Notes: generated by a model from the letters alone, not told the origin. A stretch of DNA of 64,000 bases from Nocardia cyriacigeorgica GUH-2 (GCF_000284035.1 NC_016887.1:2914001-2978000); one strand, 5' to 3'; positions 1 to 12,826 are shown, numbered from the stretch's first letter. Made by a program: numbers and translations.

Positions 1-244
1 GCAGCCTGCGGGTGAAGTCGGCGGTGGCGCCGGGGCGGATGTCGACCAGCACCGGACGCCCCGGCGCGGCCGCGGACGCGTCGGATTCCAGTACCCGCAG
101 CACATCGGCGCGCCGGAAGGTCCACGTCCCCTCGGCCACCCGGACGGTGATATCGCGTTCCGACTGGGCCACGAGCATGCCCTGGAGTGCGGGAACACGG
201 TCACCGGTCGCCGCGGCGCCGGGGAAGTGGATGGCATCGGTCAT
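1..244 (-). CDS. Partial hypothetical protein (N-terminal 81 residues)
   Basis: The 5' end of a leftward gene that runs off the left edge; the ATG is at 244-242 and the frame stays open to base 1. The visible part begins MTDAIHFPGAAATGDRVPAL and has no signal peptide or membrane segment. Composition is typical coding sequence for this genome (G/C-rich third positions). I do not recognise a family from this fragment and assign no function. A thioesterase gene lies upstream on the same strand, but 315 bases separate them, so co-transcription is not implied. Confidence 0.6.
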   Translation of the reverse strand, partial: MTDAIHFPGAAATGDRVPALQGMLVAQSERDITVRVAEGTWTFRRADVLRVLESDASAAAPGRPVLVDIRPGATADFTRRL

Positions 245-559
245 GGTGGAAACTCCGATCTGCTCACGATTTGCCAGGACCCCCGAGCGTGCTCTGGATC
301 ATATCGCGCGCGGGGTGGTCCACGGCCCGGATCGGGAGATTTACCGCGGCTCCGGCAAACCGGAATTCTGCGCGGGAAGCGCTAGCGCCGAAAGATTTTC
401 GGTGTAGGGGTGCGATGGGGCGCGCAATCGCGCGGCTATCGCCCGCGCAACCCACTCGCCTGCGGGTATTGCCCGAAAGTGGCGTGCGGGCGATGTGCGA
501 GCGCAGTCAGACCCGCCAGAGTTTCACACCGAGGCCCGGTGGATCGGGTCGTTCGGGTC
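245..559. other. 315-bp intergenic region, no gene seen
   Basis: No reading frame here has convincing length, start context or protein character. It should hold the promoter of the truncated leftward gene and the 3' end of the thioesterase transcript. I see no strong hairpin or repeat. Confidence 0.5.
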
Positions 560-976
560 TCAGAGCCCGAGCAGTTCGGCGCGATCGGTGAGCGCGCGGA
601 AGCGTTCGCGGGGATCGGCCACGAGCTTGCGCGCGGACAGATCGAGCAGCCCGCCCACGACCCGGAACTCCGCCGCGACGGTGCCGTCGAGTTTGCGGAT
701 CTGCTGGACGATGCCGAAGATCTTGCCGTCCTGCCAGTCGAACTCGCAGGTGACCTCGACCTCGTCGCCGCCGCGCAGTTCGCGCAGGTATTTGATGTTC
801 TGTTCCAGCACTACCGGCCCCACCCCGCTGGCGATCAGCTTGTCCTGGCCCACCCCGGCCGCGCGCAGCAACTCCCACCGGGCGTGTTCGGCGTATTGCA
901 GGTAGACGGCCTGGTTCAGGTGGCCCTGCGTGTCGAGCTCGTATCCACGGACGATGACGGGGACGGAGAAGGTCAT
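560..976 (-). CDS. Acyl-CoA thioesterase, 4HBT hotdog fold
   Basis: A 138-residue protein of the 4-hydroxybenzoyl-CoA thioesterase/YbgC-like hotdog family, whose members hydrolyse acyl-CoA thioesters. The signature lies near the N-terminus: Asp15 in ELDTQGHLNQAVYLQYAEHA, where the family carries its catalytic aspartate followed by GH(V/L)N and an aromatic residue. The central hydrophobic helix and the strands around residues 60-110 fit a single hotdog domain of usual length. The ATG at 976 starts directly before the conserved first strand; a longer upstream frame exists but has no domain content. It is monocistronic as far as can be seen. The substrate is unknown. Confidence 0.85.
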   Translation of the reverse strand: MTFSVPVIVRGYELDTQGHLNQAVYLQYAEHARWELLRAAGVGQDKLIASGVGPVVLEQNIKYLRELRGGDEVEVTCEFDWQDGKIFGIVQQIRKLDGTVAAEFRVVGGLLDLSARKLVADPRERFRALTDRAELLGL

Positions 977-1145
977 GTTCTGGCGAACCCCGGCGCGGAC
1001 GCAAATGTTCCCGGCCGCGCTGATAACCGCATCACAGCTGTTGCGGGCACAATTGGGGTAGTTCGCTACTCGGGCCCTGCTCGCGGCCCGGCCGTACCGT
1101 TGGGTGCCCCGCCGGCGTCGGCGGGCCGGTGAGGAGGGACTGGCG

Positions 1146-1937
1146 ATGATCGACATCATCACGTTGCGCGGTACCGGGGAGTCGCGCGATCCCGGCGGTG
1201 CTCCCACGGGCATGCTGCGCGATGTCACCAAATTGCTGGATCCGCAGCGGTTCCGGTGTTTCGAACCGGACTGGCCTGCCTCGGTGGGTCCGTCGCCGGA
1301 CGTCTGGGGTCCTTCGCTGGAGACCTCGGTGCGCCTGGGCACCGCCGCGGGTGTGGCTGCGATCCAGCAGTCGCCGAATGTCTGTGGGCTGCTGAGCTAT
1401 TCGCTCGGCTCGATCTGTGCGAGCCGGATCCTGGAGGGCGTGCGGGCGGGCACCTACACCAATACCGATGGCAGTCCGCTCGAGATCGCGTTCGTGGTGA
1501 ACTTCGCCAATCCGCTGCGCCGCGCGGGGGAGTCGGTGGGGAATCTGTGCCCGCCCGACACCTTCGGCCTGCACGGTCAGCGCGGCGACTGGCCCGACCT
1601 GGCGGTCCGCGAATACGCCAACCCCGGCGACATCATCACCTCGGTGCGCGCGGATTCGCCGTTGCGGGTGATCGATGTCGGGATCTCGCCGTTCTCGTTC
1701 GTGGAGGGCGCCCGGATCGGCAATGTGGCGCCGTTGATCTTCGCCGAACTGCTGCGCTTCCTGCTGATCGACCCGCTGGCCAATGCCGCCCGCTACGCCG
1801 AGGCGGTGCACGGGGTGATCGGCTATCTCACGCCCTGGCCCGACGGCCAGCACGTGCTGTACTCCGGCCACGAAATGCCCGGCACCGGCGTGCTGTGGAC
1901 CACCCACGCCGCCAACTACCTCAACGCGACGTTCTGA
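1146..1937 (+). CDS. Phage LysB-like alpha/beta hydrolase (mycolyl-ester hydrolase/cutinase-like)
   Basis: A 263-residue protein with features of mycobacteriophage lysin B, the esterase that cleaves mycolate from arabinogalactan. The N-terminus (IDIITLRGTGES) matches the strand-plus-HGTG-like oxyanion loop of LysB. Ser86 lies in SYSLGS at the nucleophile elbow, Asp162 in YANPGDIIT, and the catalytic His is probably His254 (WTTHAANYL) or His242. The segment VNFANPLRRAGES parallels the FWGNPMRQ region of LysB. No signal peptide is visible. The start has a strong GAGGAGG ribosome-binding site eight bases upstream. It converges on acnR with a 12-bp gap. No other phage genes surround it, so it is either a domesticated lysin or a host esterase of the PE-PPE/cutinase clan. 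Confidence 0.65.
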   Translation: MIDIITLRGTGESRDPGGAPTGMLRDVTKLLDPQRFRCFEPDWPASVGPSPDVWGPSLETSVRLGTAAGVAAIQQSPNVCGLLSYSLGSICASRILEGVRAGTYTNTDGSPLEIAFVVNFANPLRRAGESVGNLCPPDTFGLHGQRGDWPDLAVREYANPGDIITSVRADSPLRVIDVGISPFSFVEGARIGNVAPLIFAELLRFLLIDPLANAARYAEAVHGVIGYLTPWPDGQHVLYSGHEMPGTGVLWTTHAANYLNATF

Positions 1938-1949
1938 GCCCGGCCGCCG

Positions 1950-2516
1950 TCACTCCCGGCGGCGCACCGAGGCTTCGACGAGATCCAGTACCGCGGAAAG
2001 GTTTTCGTTGGTGTGGCCCGAGGCGATGCGGGCGATGAGGCCGTCGAGCACCAGGTCCAGATAACCCAGCAGGACATCGGTGGGCACATCGTCGCGCAGC
2101 GCGCCCGCGGCCTTGCGCCGCTCGAGCCGGGCCAGCGTGGCCGCGGTCAGCTCGGCCGAACGCTGCGTCCAGCCGGCCCGGAACTCCGGATCCGTGCGCA
2201 GTCTGCGGGCGATCTCGAGCCGGGTGCCGAGCCAGTTGAACTGCTCGGGATTGGCCAGCATGTCCCGCATGACCTGCACGATGCCCTGATTGGCCGCGAC
2301 ATCGGCCATCCGCTCGGCGTCTTCCTGGGCGAGCGCCAGGAACAGTGCGTCCTTGTCGCGGAAGTGGTGGAAGATCGCGCCGCGGGAGAGCCCGATGGCC
2401 TCTTCCAGCCGGCGCACGGTGGCGCCGTCGTAGCCGAATTCGGCGAAGCAGCGCCGGGCACCGTCGAGTATCTGGCTGCGCCGGGCAGCGAGGTGATCGT
2501 CACTGACCTTCGGCAT
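1950..2516 (-). CDS. acnR: TetR-family repressor of aconitase, AcnR
   Basis: A 188-residue TetR-type regulator with its helix-turn-helix at about residues 25-65 (IGLSRGAIFHHFRDKDALF). Its place directly downstream of acn on the same strand, its length, and the start MPKVSDDHLAARRSQILDGA match AcnR of Corynebacterium glutamicum and Rv1474c of M. tuberculosis; AcnR represses acn. The chosen ATG at 2516 has AGGGAG upstream on the coding strand, embedded in a palindrome (see that entry). Two hairpins separate it from acn, so it may be only partly co-transcribed with acn. Identification rests on both sequence and context. Confidence 0.9.
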   Translation of the reverse strand: MPKVSDDHLAARRSQILDGARRCFAEFGYDGATVRRLEEAIGLSRGAIFHHFRDKDALFLALAQEDAERMADVAANQGIVQVMRDMLANPEQFNWLGTRLEIARRLRTDPEFRAGWTQRSAELTAATLARLERRKAAGALRDDVPTDVLLGYLDLVLDGLIARIASGHTNENLSAVLDLVEASVRRRE

Positions 2517-2522
2517 GGTGCG

Positions 2523-2537
2523 AACTCCCTGGGAGTT
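2523..2537. promoter_or_regulatory. 15-bp perfect palindrome over the acnR ribosome-binding site
   Basis: AACTCCC-T-GGGAGTT, seven-base arms around one base, placed 7-21 bases upstream of the acnR start codon. On the minus strand it contains the AGGGAG Shine-Dalgarno sequence. It could be an operator, or an RNA element that limits acnR translation. Confidence 0.5.
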
Positions 2538-2579
2538 TGGGTGCGTGCGAGAACAAGTCGAATCGAAGGAATGCGCGAA

Positions 2580-2611
2580 GGTCCGCGCACCGCGGGCACG
2601 GTGCGCGGACC
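2580..2611. terminator. Perfect 13-bp inverted repeat between acn and acnR
   Basis: GGTCCGCGCACCG and CGGTGCGCGGACC with a six-base loop. A very stable G/C hairpin in the acn-acnR gap on the leftward transcript. No long U-tract follows, so it may attenuate or process the transcript rather than terminate fully. Confidence 0.6.
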
Positions 2612-2640
2612 TCACTCTGCGCTACGACCGCAACCGGTCG

Positions 2641-2669
2641 CGATGATCATCCCCGCGTGCGCGGGGAAG
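2641..2669 (-). repeat. Single type I-E CRISPR-repeat-like hairpin element
   Basis: The minus strand reads CCCCGCGCACGCGGGGATGA within a longer match to the core of actinobacterial type I-E CRISPR repeats (hairpin CCCCGC/GCGGGG followed by ATGATC). Only one copy is present, with no spacers and no cas genes in the window. It lies 9 bases past the acn stop codon and may act as part of its 3' hairpin. Confidence 0.4.
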
Positions 2670-2677
2670 TGGCATGG

Positions 2678-5611
<2,934 letters not shown>

Positions 5612-5773
5612 TGAACGCGCCGGGGCGTACGTCCGGCGCCGGTCGGCGTGGCGAGTGGCGTCGGTGCGACACTGCGTCGCGTACTGTGCCTCGTGAGCTG
5701 TCGGGGCGGCCGGTCCGGACGGACGGCCCCATCGGCGTGCTCATCCGCAGTGTAGGAGACCCCGTCGCCTCGC

Positions 5774-6361
5774 GTGCCGATGCGGCTCGACAAGACCGGA
5801 TGGAAGATGACCGTCTCGCACACCTGGGCTTTTTCTCTCGTCCCCGCCGGGCTGCCGGAGAACACCGACCTCGGCCAGATCCGCGCGGATCTGGCCGATG
5901 ACGGCGTCGCGGCGCCCAAGGGCAAGGATCAGTCCGAGCTGGCCGCCATCGTGGCGCAGGCGCGCGCCGATGGCATTCCGCTGAGCGTGGTCGTGGTGCA
6001 GGGCAATCCGTGGCACGACTCGAGCCTGCGTGATCTGGCCACCGAGGTGGGCAAGTTCCAGCACGGCACCGTCGCGGTGTTCAGCGACGACTGGATGGGC
6101 ACCTACAGCGATTCCATCAGCCGGGTGCATCTGGAGTGGGCCGAGGATGCCGCGAAGTGGAAGGGCGGCAACTCCGAGGAGGCGGTGCAGATCTTCACCG
6201 ACCGGCTCCAGCAGCCGGAATCGGTGCCGTGGACCGGATTCACCAGCGTGCTGCTCGCCGGCACCGTCGCCGCCGTGGGCGGGCTCTATTGGATCAAGCG
6301 CCGTCGTGCCGCGGCGGCCGCGGACGAGTCCGCCGACGAGTCGGTGTCGGCGTCGGCCTGA
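5774..6361 (+). CDS. Rv1476-like membrane protein (DUF6676-type)
   Basis: A 195-residue protein with a soluble N-terminal domain (LPENTDLGQIRADLADDGVA, then GIPLSVVVVQ and TVAVFSDDWMGTYSDSISRV) and one transmembrane helix near residues 156-175, followed by a basic then acidic tail. This architecture, and a position between acn and the ripA-like gene, match Rv1476 of M. tuberculosis, a conserved membrane protein without an assigned function. The start is uncertain: GTG 5774, ATG 5780 and ATG 5807 are all in frame, and an AGGAG sits 15 bases before the first. A terminator-like hairpin follows the stop. Confidence 0.8.
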   Translation: MPMRLDKTGWKMTVSHTWAFSLVPAGLPENTDLGQIRADLADDGVAAPKGKDQSELAAIVAQARADGIPLSVVVVQGNPWHDSSLRDLATEVGKFQHGTVAVFSDDWMGTYSDSISRVHLEWAEDAAKWKGGNSEEAVQIFTDRLQQPESVPWTGFTSVLLAGTVAAVGGLYWIKRRRAAAAADESADESVSASA

Positions 6362-6372
6362 GTCCCTTGCTC

Positions 6373-6394
6373 GGCTCGGATCTCGATCCGAGCC
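6373..6394 (+). terminator. Terminator-like hairpin after the Rv1476-like gene
   Basis: GGCTCGGAT and ATCCGAGCC with loop CTCG, a perfect 9-bp stem followed by CGATTT, 11 bases past the stop codon. Confidence 0.6.
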
Positions 6395-6642
6395 CGATTT
6401 CCTGACGGTCGGTTTGTTTTCCAAGGGCGAACCCTGTGCCGCATCCGGCTAATTTCGAGCAAAACGCAAATTACTCGTCTGTGATTTCGTCGCTGTAGTT
6501 CCCGCGGTGACGGAAGTGTCGTACGGTTCGAATGATCGCTGTTGGGGAAAGAGTGTTGACAGGGCAATTTGCCGACCACAGTGCTGGATGGGTCGGCTGG
6601 TGCTCGTGATGCCACACCACAGTCGGATCGTCTGGAGGTGCG

Positions 6643-8109
6643 ATGCGCAACAAGCGAGGGTCCGGCCGTCGTCGTCCGCTGTCGATCGCTCTCGGTTTGC
6701 TGGTCGCGGCGGCGATCGTCGTCACCGGTGCGCCGTCGACGGCCGTCCCGCCGCCTCCGCCGAATCCGAGCGACGGTGAACTCGCCGACGCCGGCGCCCG
6801 GGTCGACGCCGGCATCGGCCAGGTGGGTGTGCTGATCAATCAGGTCGCCGCCGTCGACGAACAGGTCCGCCAACTCGACGACGCGGTGGCGCTGCGCCGC
6901 GAACAGGTCAACAAGGCGCTGGTCGATCTCCAGAACGCCCGCGATGCCGCCGACGCCGCCGCCGACCTCGTCGCCGGCACCCAGCGCGAGCTCGCCGACG
7001 CGGGCACCCGAGTCGACCAGGCGCGCACCAACTTCGACGAATTCGCCACCCAGGCCTACACCCGGCCCGGCACCGGCACCATGATGACCTACCTCTCGGC
7101 GGCCGATCCCGACGCCGCCCTCGATCGCGCGCAGATCATCGGCCTGGTCACCAAGAACCAGCAGCAGGTGATGGACGGCCTGCGGCGCGCCCAGATCGAT
7201 CAGGGCAACAAGAACGCCAGTGCCCGTCAGGCCAAGACCGCCGCCGACGCCGCGGCCGCCGACGCCGAGCAGAAGAAGACCGCCGCCGAGGCCGCGGTGA
7301 ACGCCGCGACCGCCGAGCTGAATCAGCAGACCGCGGTCCGCGATGATCTGCTGCGCCAGCGCGCCGACGCGCAGGCCCGGCTGGACGCGGCGCGGATGAA
7401 CGTCACCGGGTTGCAGAACCAGCGCGACGCCTATCAGGCCTGGGATCAGCAGCGCCGGGCCGAGGAAGCGGCGATCCTGGCCGCCGCCGCGGCCGCCGCG
7501 GCCCGCGCCGCCGCCGACCAGGCCGCCAAGGATCGCGCGGCTCAGCTCGGCGCGGGCAAACGCCCGCACACCCAGCTCGAGGACTCCCCTCCGCGCAAGA
7601 GCAAACCCACGCCGCAATCGGACTCCGACGAGGACGAATCCGAATCCGACAGTGGTGACAGCGACGTTCCCTCGGTCACGGGGAGCGAGGCGATCGAGAT
7701 CGTCGTCGACCGGGCCATGTCCCAGCTCGGGGTCACCTATGCCTGGGGCGGCGGCGACGAGGACGGCCCCACCCTCGGCATCCGCGACGGCGGCGTCGCC
7801 GACAGCCACGGCGACTACAACAAGGTCGGATTCGACTGTTCCGGGCTGATGATCTACGCCTTCGCCGGCATCGGCGTCTCGCTACCGCACTACAGCGGCT
7901 ACCAGTACAACGCGGGCACCCGCGTACCGGTCGATGAGCGCGAACGCGGCGACATGCTGTTCTGGGGACCCAACGGCAGCCAGCACGTCGCGCTGTATCT
8001 CGGCGACGGCAAAATGGTCGAAGCACCCCAGTCCGGCGACGTGGTGAAGGTTTCCCCGGTGCGGGAAGCGGGCATCATGCCCTACGCGGTCCGCATCGTC
8101 ACCTCCTGA
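6643..8109 (+). CDS. Secreted NlpC/P60 peptidoglycan endopeptidase, RipA-like
   Basis: A 488-residue secreted cell-wall hydrolase, probably a D,L-endopeptidase needed for daughter-cell separation, as RipA (Rv1477) is. Residues 1-36 form a twin-arginine-containing signal peptide (RGSGRRRPLSIALGLLVAAA). Residues 45-300 are an alanine-rich coiled coil that in RipA inhibits or positions the enzyme. A low-complexity acidic linker (about 310-345) precedes the NlpC/P60 domain (about 350-488), with Cys399 in FDCSGLMIYA and His448 in SQHVALYLG. The start has GGAGG seven bases upstream. Only one such gene is present, where M. tuberculosis has the ripA-ripB tandem. moxR and two partner genes follow, as in mycobacteria. 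Confidence 0.93.
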   Translation: MRNKRGSGRRRPLSIALGLLVAAAIVVTGAPSTAVPPPPPNPSDGELADAGARVDAGIGQVGVLINQVAAVDEQVRQLDDAVALRREQVNKALVDLQNARDAADAAADLVAGTQRELADAGTRVDQARTNFDEFATQAYTRPGTGTMMTYLSAADPDAALDRAQIIGLVTKNQQQVMDGLRRAQIDQGNKNASARQAKTAADAAAADAEQKKTAAEAAVNAATAELNQQTAVRDDLLRQRADAQARLDAARMNVTGLQNQRDAYQAWDQQRRAEEAAILAAAAAAAARAAADQAAKDRAAQLGAGKRPHTQLEDSPPRKSKPTPQSDSDEDESESDSGDSDVPSVTGSEAIEIVVDRAMSQLGVTYAWGGGDEDGPTLGIRDGGVADSHGDYNKVGFDCSGLMIYAFAGIGVSLPHYSGYQYNAGTRVPVDERERGDMLFWGPNGSQHVALYLGDGKMVEAPQSGDVVKVSPVREAGIMPYAVRIVTS

Positions 8110-8271
8110 GCGGGCGCGCGAATCCACGTACGGTGGACCACGTAACGTCGCGCGCAACGCCGATTCCGGCGCCGAATCCCGGCATATCGGGTCCGGTTGC
8201 GGCGAATGCGGTCATTACCTGGAATAGTTGTGGCAACACGCACAAAGACCAAGGCGAAAGCGGGGATGTTG

Positions 8272-9473
<1,202 letters not shown>

Positions 9474-9477
<4 letters not shown>

Positions 9478-10460
9478 CCTCGACGCCGGAGCCGGTCGAC
9501 CGAGTACCGATGTCATCGCACGCACCACCGTCGTTCCGAGCGGGTGAGCTGACCGACCCGAAACTGTCGGCCGCTCTCAAGACCCTCGAGCTCACCGTGC
9601 GCCGCCGCCTCGACGGCGTGCTGCACGGCGATCACCTCGGCCTGATCCCCGGACCCGGTTCCGAGCCGGGGGAGGCCCGCGCCTACCAGCCGGGTGACGA
9701 TGTGCGCCAGATGGATTGGTCGGTCACCGCGCGTACCACCCATCCGCATGTGCGGCAGATGATCGCCGACCGCGAGCTGGAGACCTGGATGGTGGTCGAC
9801 CTGTCGGCCAGCCTGGATTTCGGCACCGCGGCCTGCCAGAAGCGCGATCTCGCCATTGCCGCTGCCGCCGCCGTCACCCATCTGACCAGCGGCGGCGGTA
9901 ACCGCATCGGCGCCGTCGTCGCCACCGGTGAGCACCTCACCCGCATTCCTGCGCGCAGCGGCCGGGTGCATGCGCAGTCGCTGCTGCGTGGCATCGCGAC
10001 CACCCCGCACGCCCGCGACGGTGTGCGCGGTGATCTGCGCGGCGCCATCGAATCGCTGCGTCGCCCGCAGCGCAAACGCGGGCTGGCGGTGATCATCAGC
10101 GATTTCCTCGGTGAGATCGACTGGCAGCGCTCGCTGCGCGCCATCTCCGGCCGCCACGATCTGCTCGCGGTGCAGGTGCTCGACCCGCGCGATATGTCGC
10201 TGCCGGATATGGGCGATGTGGTGTTGCACGATCCGGAGACCGGGCGCACCCGCGAGTTCAGCGTCACCCCGGCCCTGCGGGCCGACTACGCGGCGGCGTC
10301 GCTGCGGCATCGTCAACAGGTCGAGCAGGCGCTGCGCAGCTGCGGCGCGCCGGTGCTCACCTTGCAGACCGACCGGGACTGGATCGCCGACGTGGTCCGG
10401 TTCGTATCCACCCGGCGCCACAGCCTCGGCGCCCCGACCGGGCGGGTGCCACGTCAGTGA
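9474..10460 (+). CDS. DUF58 (VWA-like) protein, Rv1480-like
   Basis: A 328-residue DUF58 protein, the usual middle partner of moxR operons. The signature RAYQPGDDVRQMDWSVTART (about residues 73-92) is present, followed by a VWA-like core with WMVVDLSASLDFG, which retains D and S residues of a MIDAS-like site. It has no signal peptide or membrane helix and should act in the cytoplasm with MoxR. It starts at a GTG overlapping the moxR stop by four bases and ends in a four-base overlap with the VWA gene, implying translational coupling. The substrate of these complexes is unknown. Confidence 0.92.
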
Positions 10461-11458
10461 GTATTTCCAACTTCACCGCGCAGATCTGGCTCGGATTCCT
10501 GGCCATCGTCGCGCTCATCGCCCTCGGCTATGTACTGGTGCAGCGTCGCAAGCACAAGCACATGCTGCGGTTCAGCAATATGGAGCAGCTGGAGAAGGTC
10601 GCGCCCTCGCGGCCGAGCCCGCTGCGGCATGTCCCAATTGTTCTTCTGATCATCGGGATGGCGTTCTCCACAATCGGTGCGGCCGGACCGACGGCTGAAA
10701 AGAAGGTGCCACGTAACAGGGCGACCGTTGTGCTGGTGATGGATGTATCGCTGTCCATGGAGGCGACCGACGTGCCGCCTACGCGGCTGCGGGTCGCGCA
10801 GCAGGCAGCGAAAGATTTCGCAGATGGGTTGACCCCAGGCATCAACCTGGGCCTAGTCACCTTCGCGGGGACTGCGTCGGTACTCGTGCCACCTACAACC
10901 AGCAGGGAGTCGGTCAAAGCTGCGATCGACCAGATCAAACTATCCGAACGTACCGCGACCGGCGAAGGCATCTACACAGCGCTGCAGTCGATCGAAGTCC
11001 TGGGGGCGGCTCTTGGCGGGGCGGAAACTCCGCCACCGGCCCGGATCGTGCTGATGTCGGACGGTAAACAGACGGTGCCCGATTTCGCTGATGTCGATAA
11101 CCCGCGACATGAGTTCGTCGCTGCTCGAATGGCTAAGCAGAAGGGCATCCCCGTCTCGACGATCTCGTTTGGCACAAAGTGGGGCACTGTTGATATCCCC
11201 CGGGAGGACGGTGGTACGCAGCGCGTGCCGGTCGCCGTGGACGACGAAGCGATGCGGGAAATCGCTCAACTGTCCGGCGGCGAGTTCTACACGGCGGCTA
11301 GCTTGCGGGAACTGTCGGCTGTCTACGACACGCTAGAGGAGCAGATCGGATTCGAGGTGACCCGGGGGGACGCCAGTCGGCCATGGTGGCTGCTCGGCAT
11401 GCTCTTTACCCTGGCGGGTGTACTCGCGGCGCTGGCTTCCAGGCAGCGGTTGCCATGA
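10457..11458 (+). CDS. Membrane-anchored VWA-domain protein, Rv1481-like
   Basis: A 333-residue protein with two N-terminal transmembrane helices (about residues 10-28 and 54-76), a VWA domain (about 90-290) and a C-terminal helix (about 309-328), as in Rv1481 and BatA-like proteins. The MIDAS motif is intact: Asp96, Ser98 and Ser100 in MDVSLSMEATD, with FAGTASVLVPP and LMSDGK further on. It is translationally coupled to the DUF58 gene (GTGA overlap). From about base 10690 onward GC drops from above 70% to about 57-63%, and rarer codons such as AGG and CTA appear, while the frame stays intact. The 3' two-thirds may derive from a different source by recombination. Confidence 0.92.
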   Translation: MSISNFTAQIWLGFLAIVALIALGYVLVQRRKHKHMLRFSNMEQLEKVAPSRPSPLRHVPIVLLIIGMAFSTIGAAGPTAEKKVPRNRATVVLVMDVSLSMEATDVPPTRLRVAQQAAKDFADGLTPGINLGLVTFAGTASVLVPPTTSRESVKAAIDQIKLSERTATGEGIYTALQSIEVLGAALGGAETPPPARIVLMSDGKQTVPDFADVDNPRHEFVAARMAKQKGIPVSTISFGTKWGTVDIPREDGGTQRVPVAVDDEAMREIAQLSGGEFYTAASLRELSAVYDTLEEQIGFEVTRGDASRPWWLLGMLFTLAGVLAALASRQRLP

Positions 11459-11511
11459 TCGCTTGAGGTGAATGACAGTGCGGCCGTTGCGATGTGGTTG
11501 CAATGTCTGAC

Positions 11512-11539
11512 TTGAGGTCCGCTGGTTCGGTGGTAGGGT
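11512..11539 (+). promoter_or_regulatory. Candidate promoter of the I36-like gene
   Basis: TTGAGG (-35), 16-bp spacer, TAGGGT (-10), placed about 50 bases before the GTG start of the small secreted protein. Confidence 0.4.
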
Positions 11540-11588
11540 TTCCGCCGGGCGGCTACTTCGCTGCCACTAACCTTGGGGAGGATCCATC

Positions 11589-11942
11589 GTGCGCAAAGCA
11601 GCAATTGGATGTGCTGTGGCGATGTCGGCGTTCGCTGTCGTCATAGCTCCAACACCGACGGCTTCCGCTGCGTCTTGCTCAACTGGGGACGCGTGTTTCT
11701 GGTCTGGCGAGAATTACTCCGGTCGTGCGACGCAGCTAAAGAATTCGGATAACAAGAAAAACTACTGTATAAATTTGAACGTGCCGTCACAGTCCGTTAT
11801 CAGCAACTACGATAGGCAGTTTCTGCTGAGTAGTGAGTCCTGTGGCGGTGGCAAGAAGCAGTATCGCTATGTAAGCGCTGGTCAGAAGGTACCGTCCCTG
11901 GGTTTCACCGCGCGTTCGATCAGCTGGTGTCCTTCGTGCTGA
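11589..11942 (+). CDS. Small secreted Cys-rich protein, peptidase-inhibitor I36-like
   Basis: A 117-residue exported protein. Residues 1-28 are a Sec signal peptide (MRKAAIGCAVAMSAFAVV, cleavage near ASA-AS). The mature part carries CSTGDACFWSGENYSGRATQ, which resembles the beta/gamma-crystallin-like repeat of the I36 peptidase-inhibitor family (Streptomyces metalloproteinase inhibitor), and six cysteines that could form three disulfides. The GTG start has a strong GGGAGGA site. GC is only about 45-50%, far below the neighbours. It is placed between the VWA gene and fabG1, where I know of no mycobacterial counterpart. A strong palindromic terminator follows. The inhibitor role is inferred from family resemblance only; a structural wall protein is possible. 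Confidence 0.7.
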   Translation: MRKAAIGCAVAMSAFAVVIAPTPTASAASCSTGDACFWSGENYSGRATQLKNSDNKKNYCINLNVPSQSVISNYDRQFLLSSESCGGGKKQYRYVSAGQKVPSLGFTARSISWCPSC

Positions 11943-11965
11943 GGTAGCCACTGACGGGTCTCGCT

Positions 11966-12000
11966 TCTAGGGCCGGGTTCGATTCGAACCCGGCCCTAGA
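11966..12000 (+). terminator. Large palindromic terminator after the I36-like gene
   Basis: 17-bp arms (TCTAGGGCCGGGTTCGA and its complement) around a single central base, 24 bases past the stop. It insulates the islet gene from fabG1. Confidence 0.8.
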
Positions 12001-12058
12001 TGTGTCAATGTTGTGATGAACCACGACGTGTTTTTCGGTGGCAGGAACCATCGGCTAG

Positions 12059-12826
<768 letters not shown>

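Larger units (their letters stand above)
10690..11960. other. Low-GC islet
   Basis: By hand counts, 60-bp lines fall to 57-63% GC within the VWA gene, 55% in the gap after it, and 43-48% inside the small secreted-protein gene, against 68-77% on both sides. The right edge is a large palindrome at 11966-12000. No integrase, transposase or flanking repeat was seen. Confidence 0.7.

Noticed and set aside
2641..2669. CRISPR array
   Set aside because: Only one repeat-like unit, no spacer-repeat periodicity and no cas genes in the window.
6420..6480. Possible cyclic-di-AMP (ydaO-type) riboswitch before the ripA-like gene
   Set aside because: GAACCC and GCTAA pieces are present, but the required upstream and pseudoknot segments could not be aligned by eye; a covariance-model search would decide.
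6556..6561. Perfect TTGACA -35 box before the ripA-like gene
   Set aside because: No acceptable -10 hexamer lies 16-19 bp downstream.
11966..12000. GGTTCGATTCGAACC looked like a tRNA T-arm or an att site
   Set aside because: No acceptor, D-arm or anticodon arm can be built around it, and no integrase is present; it is explained as a terminator palindrome.
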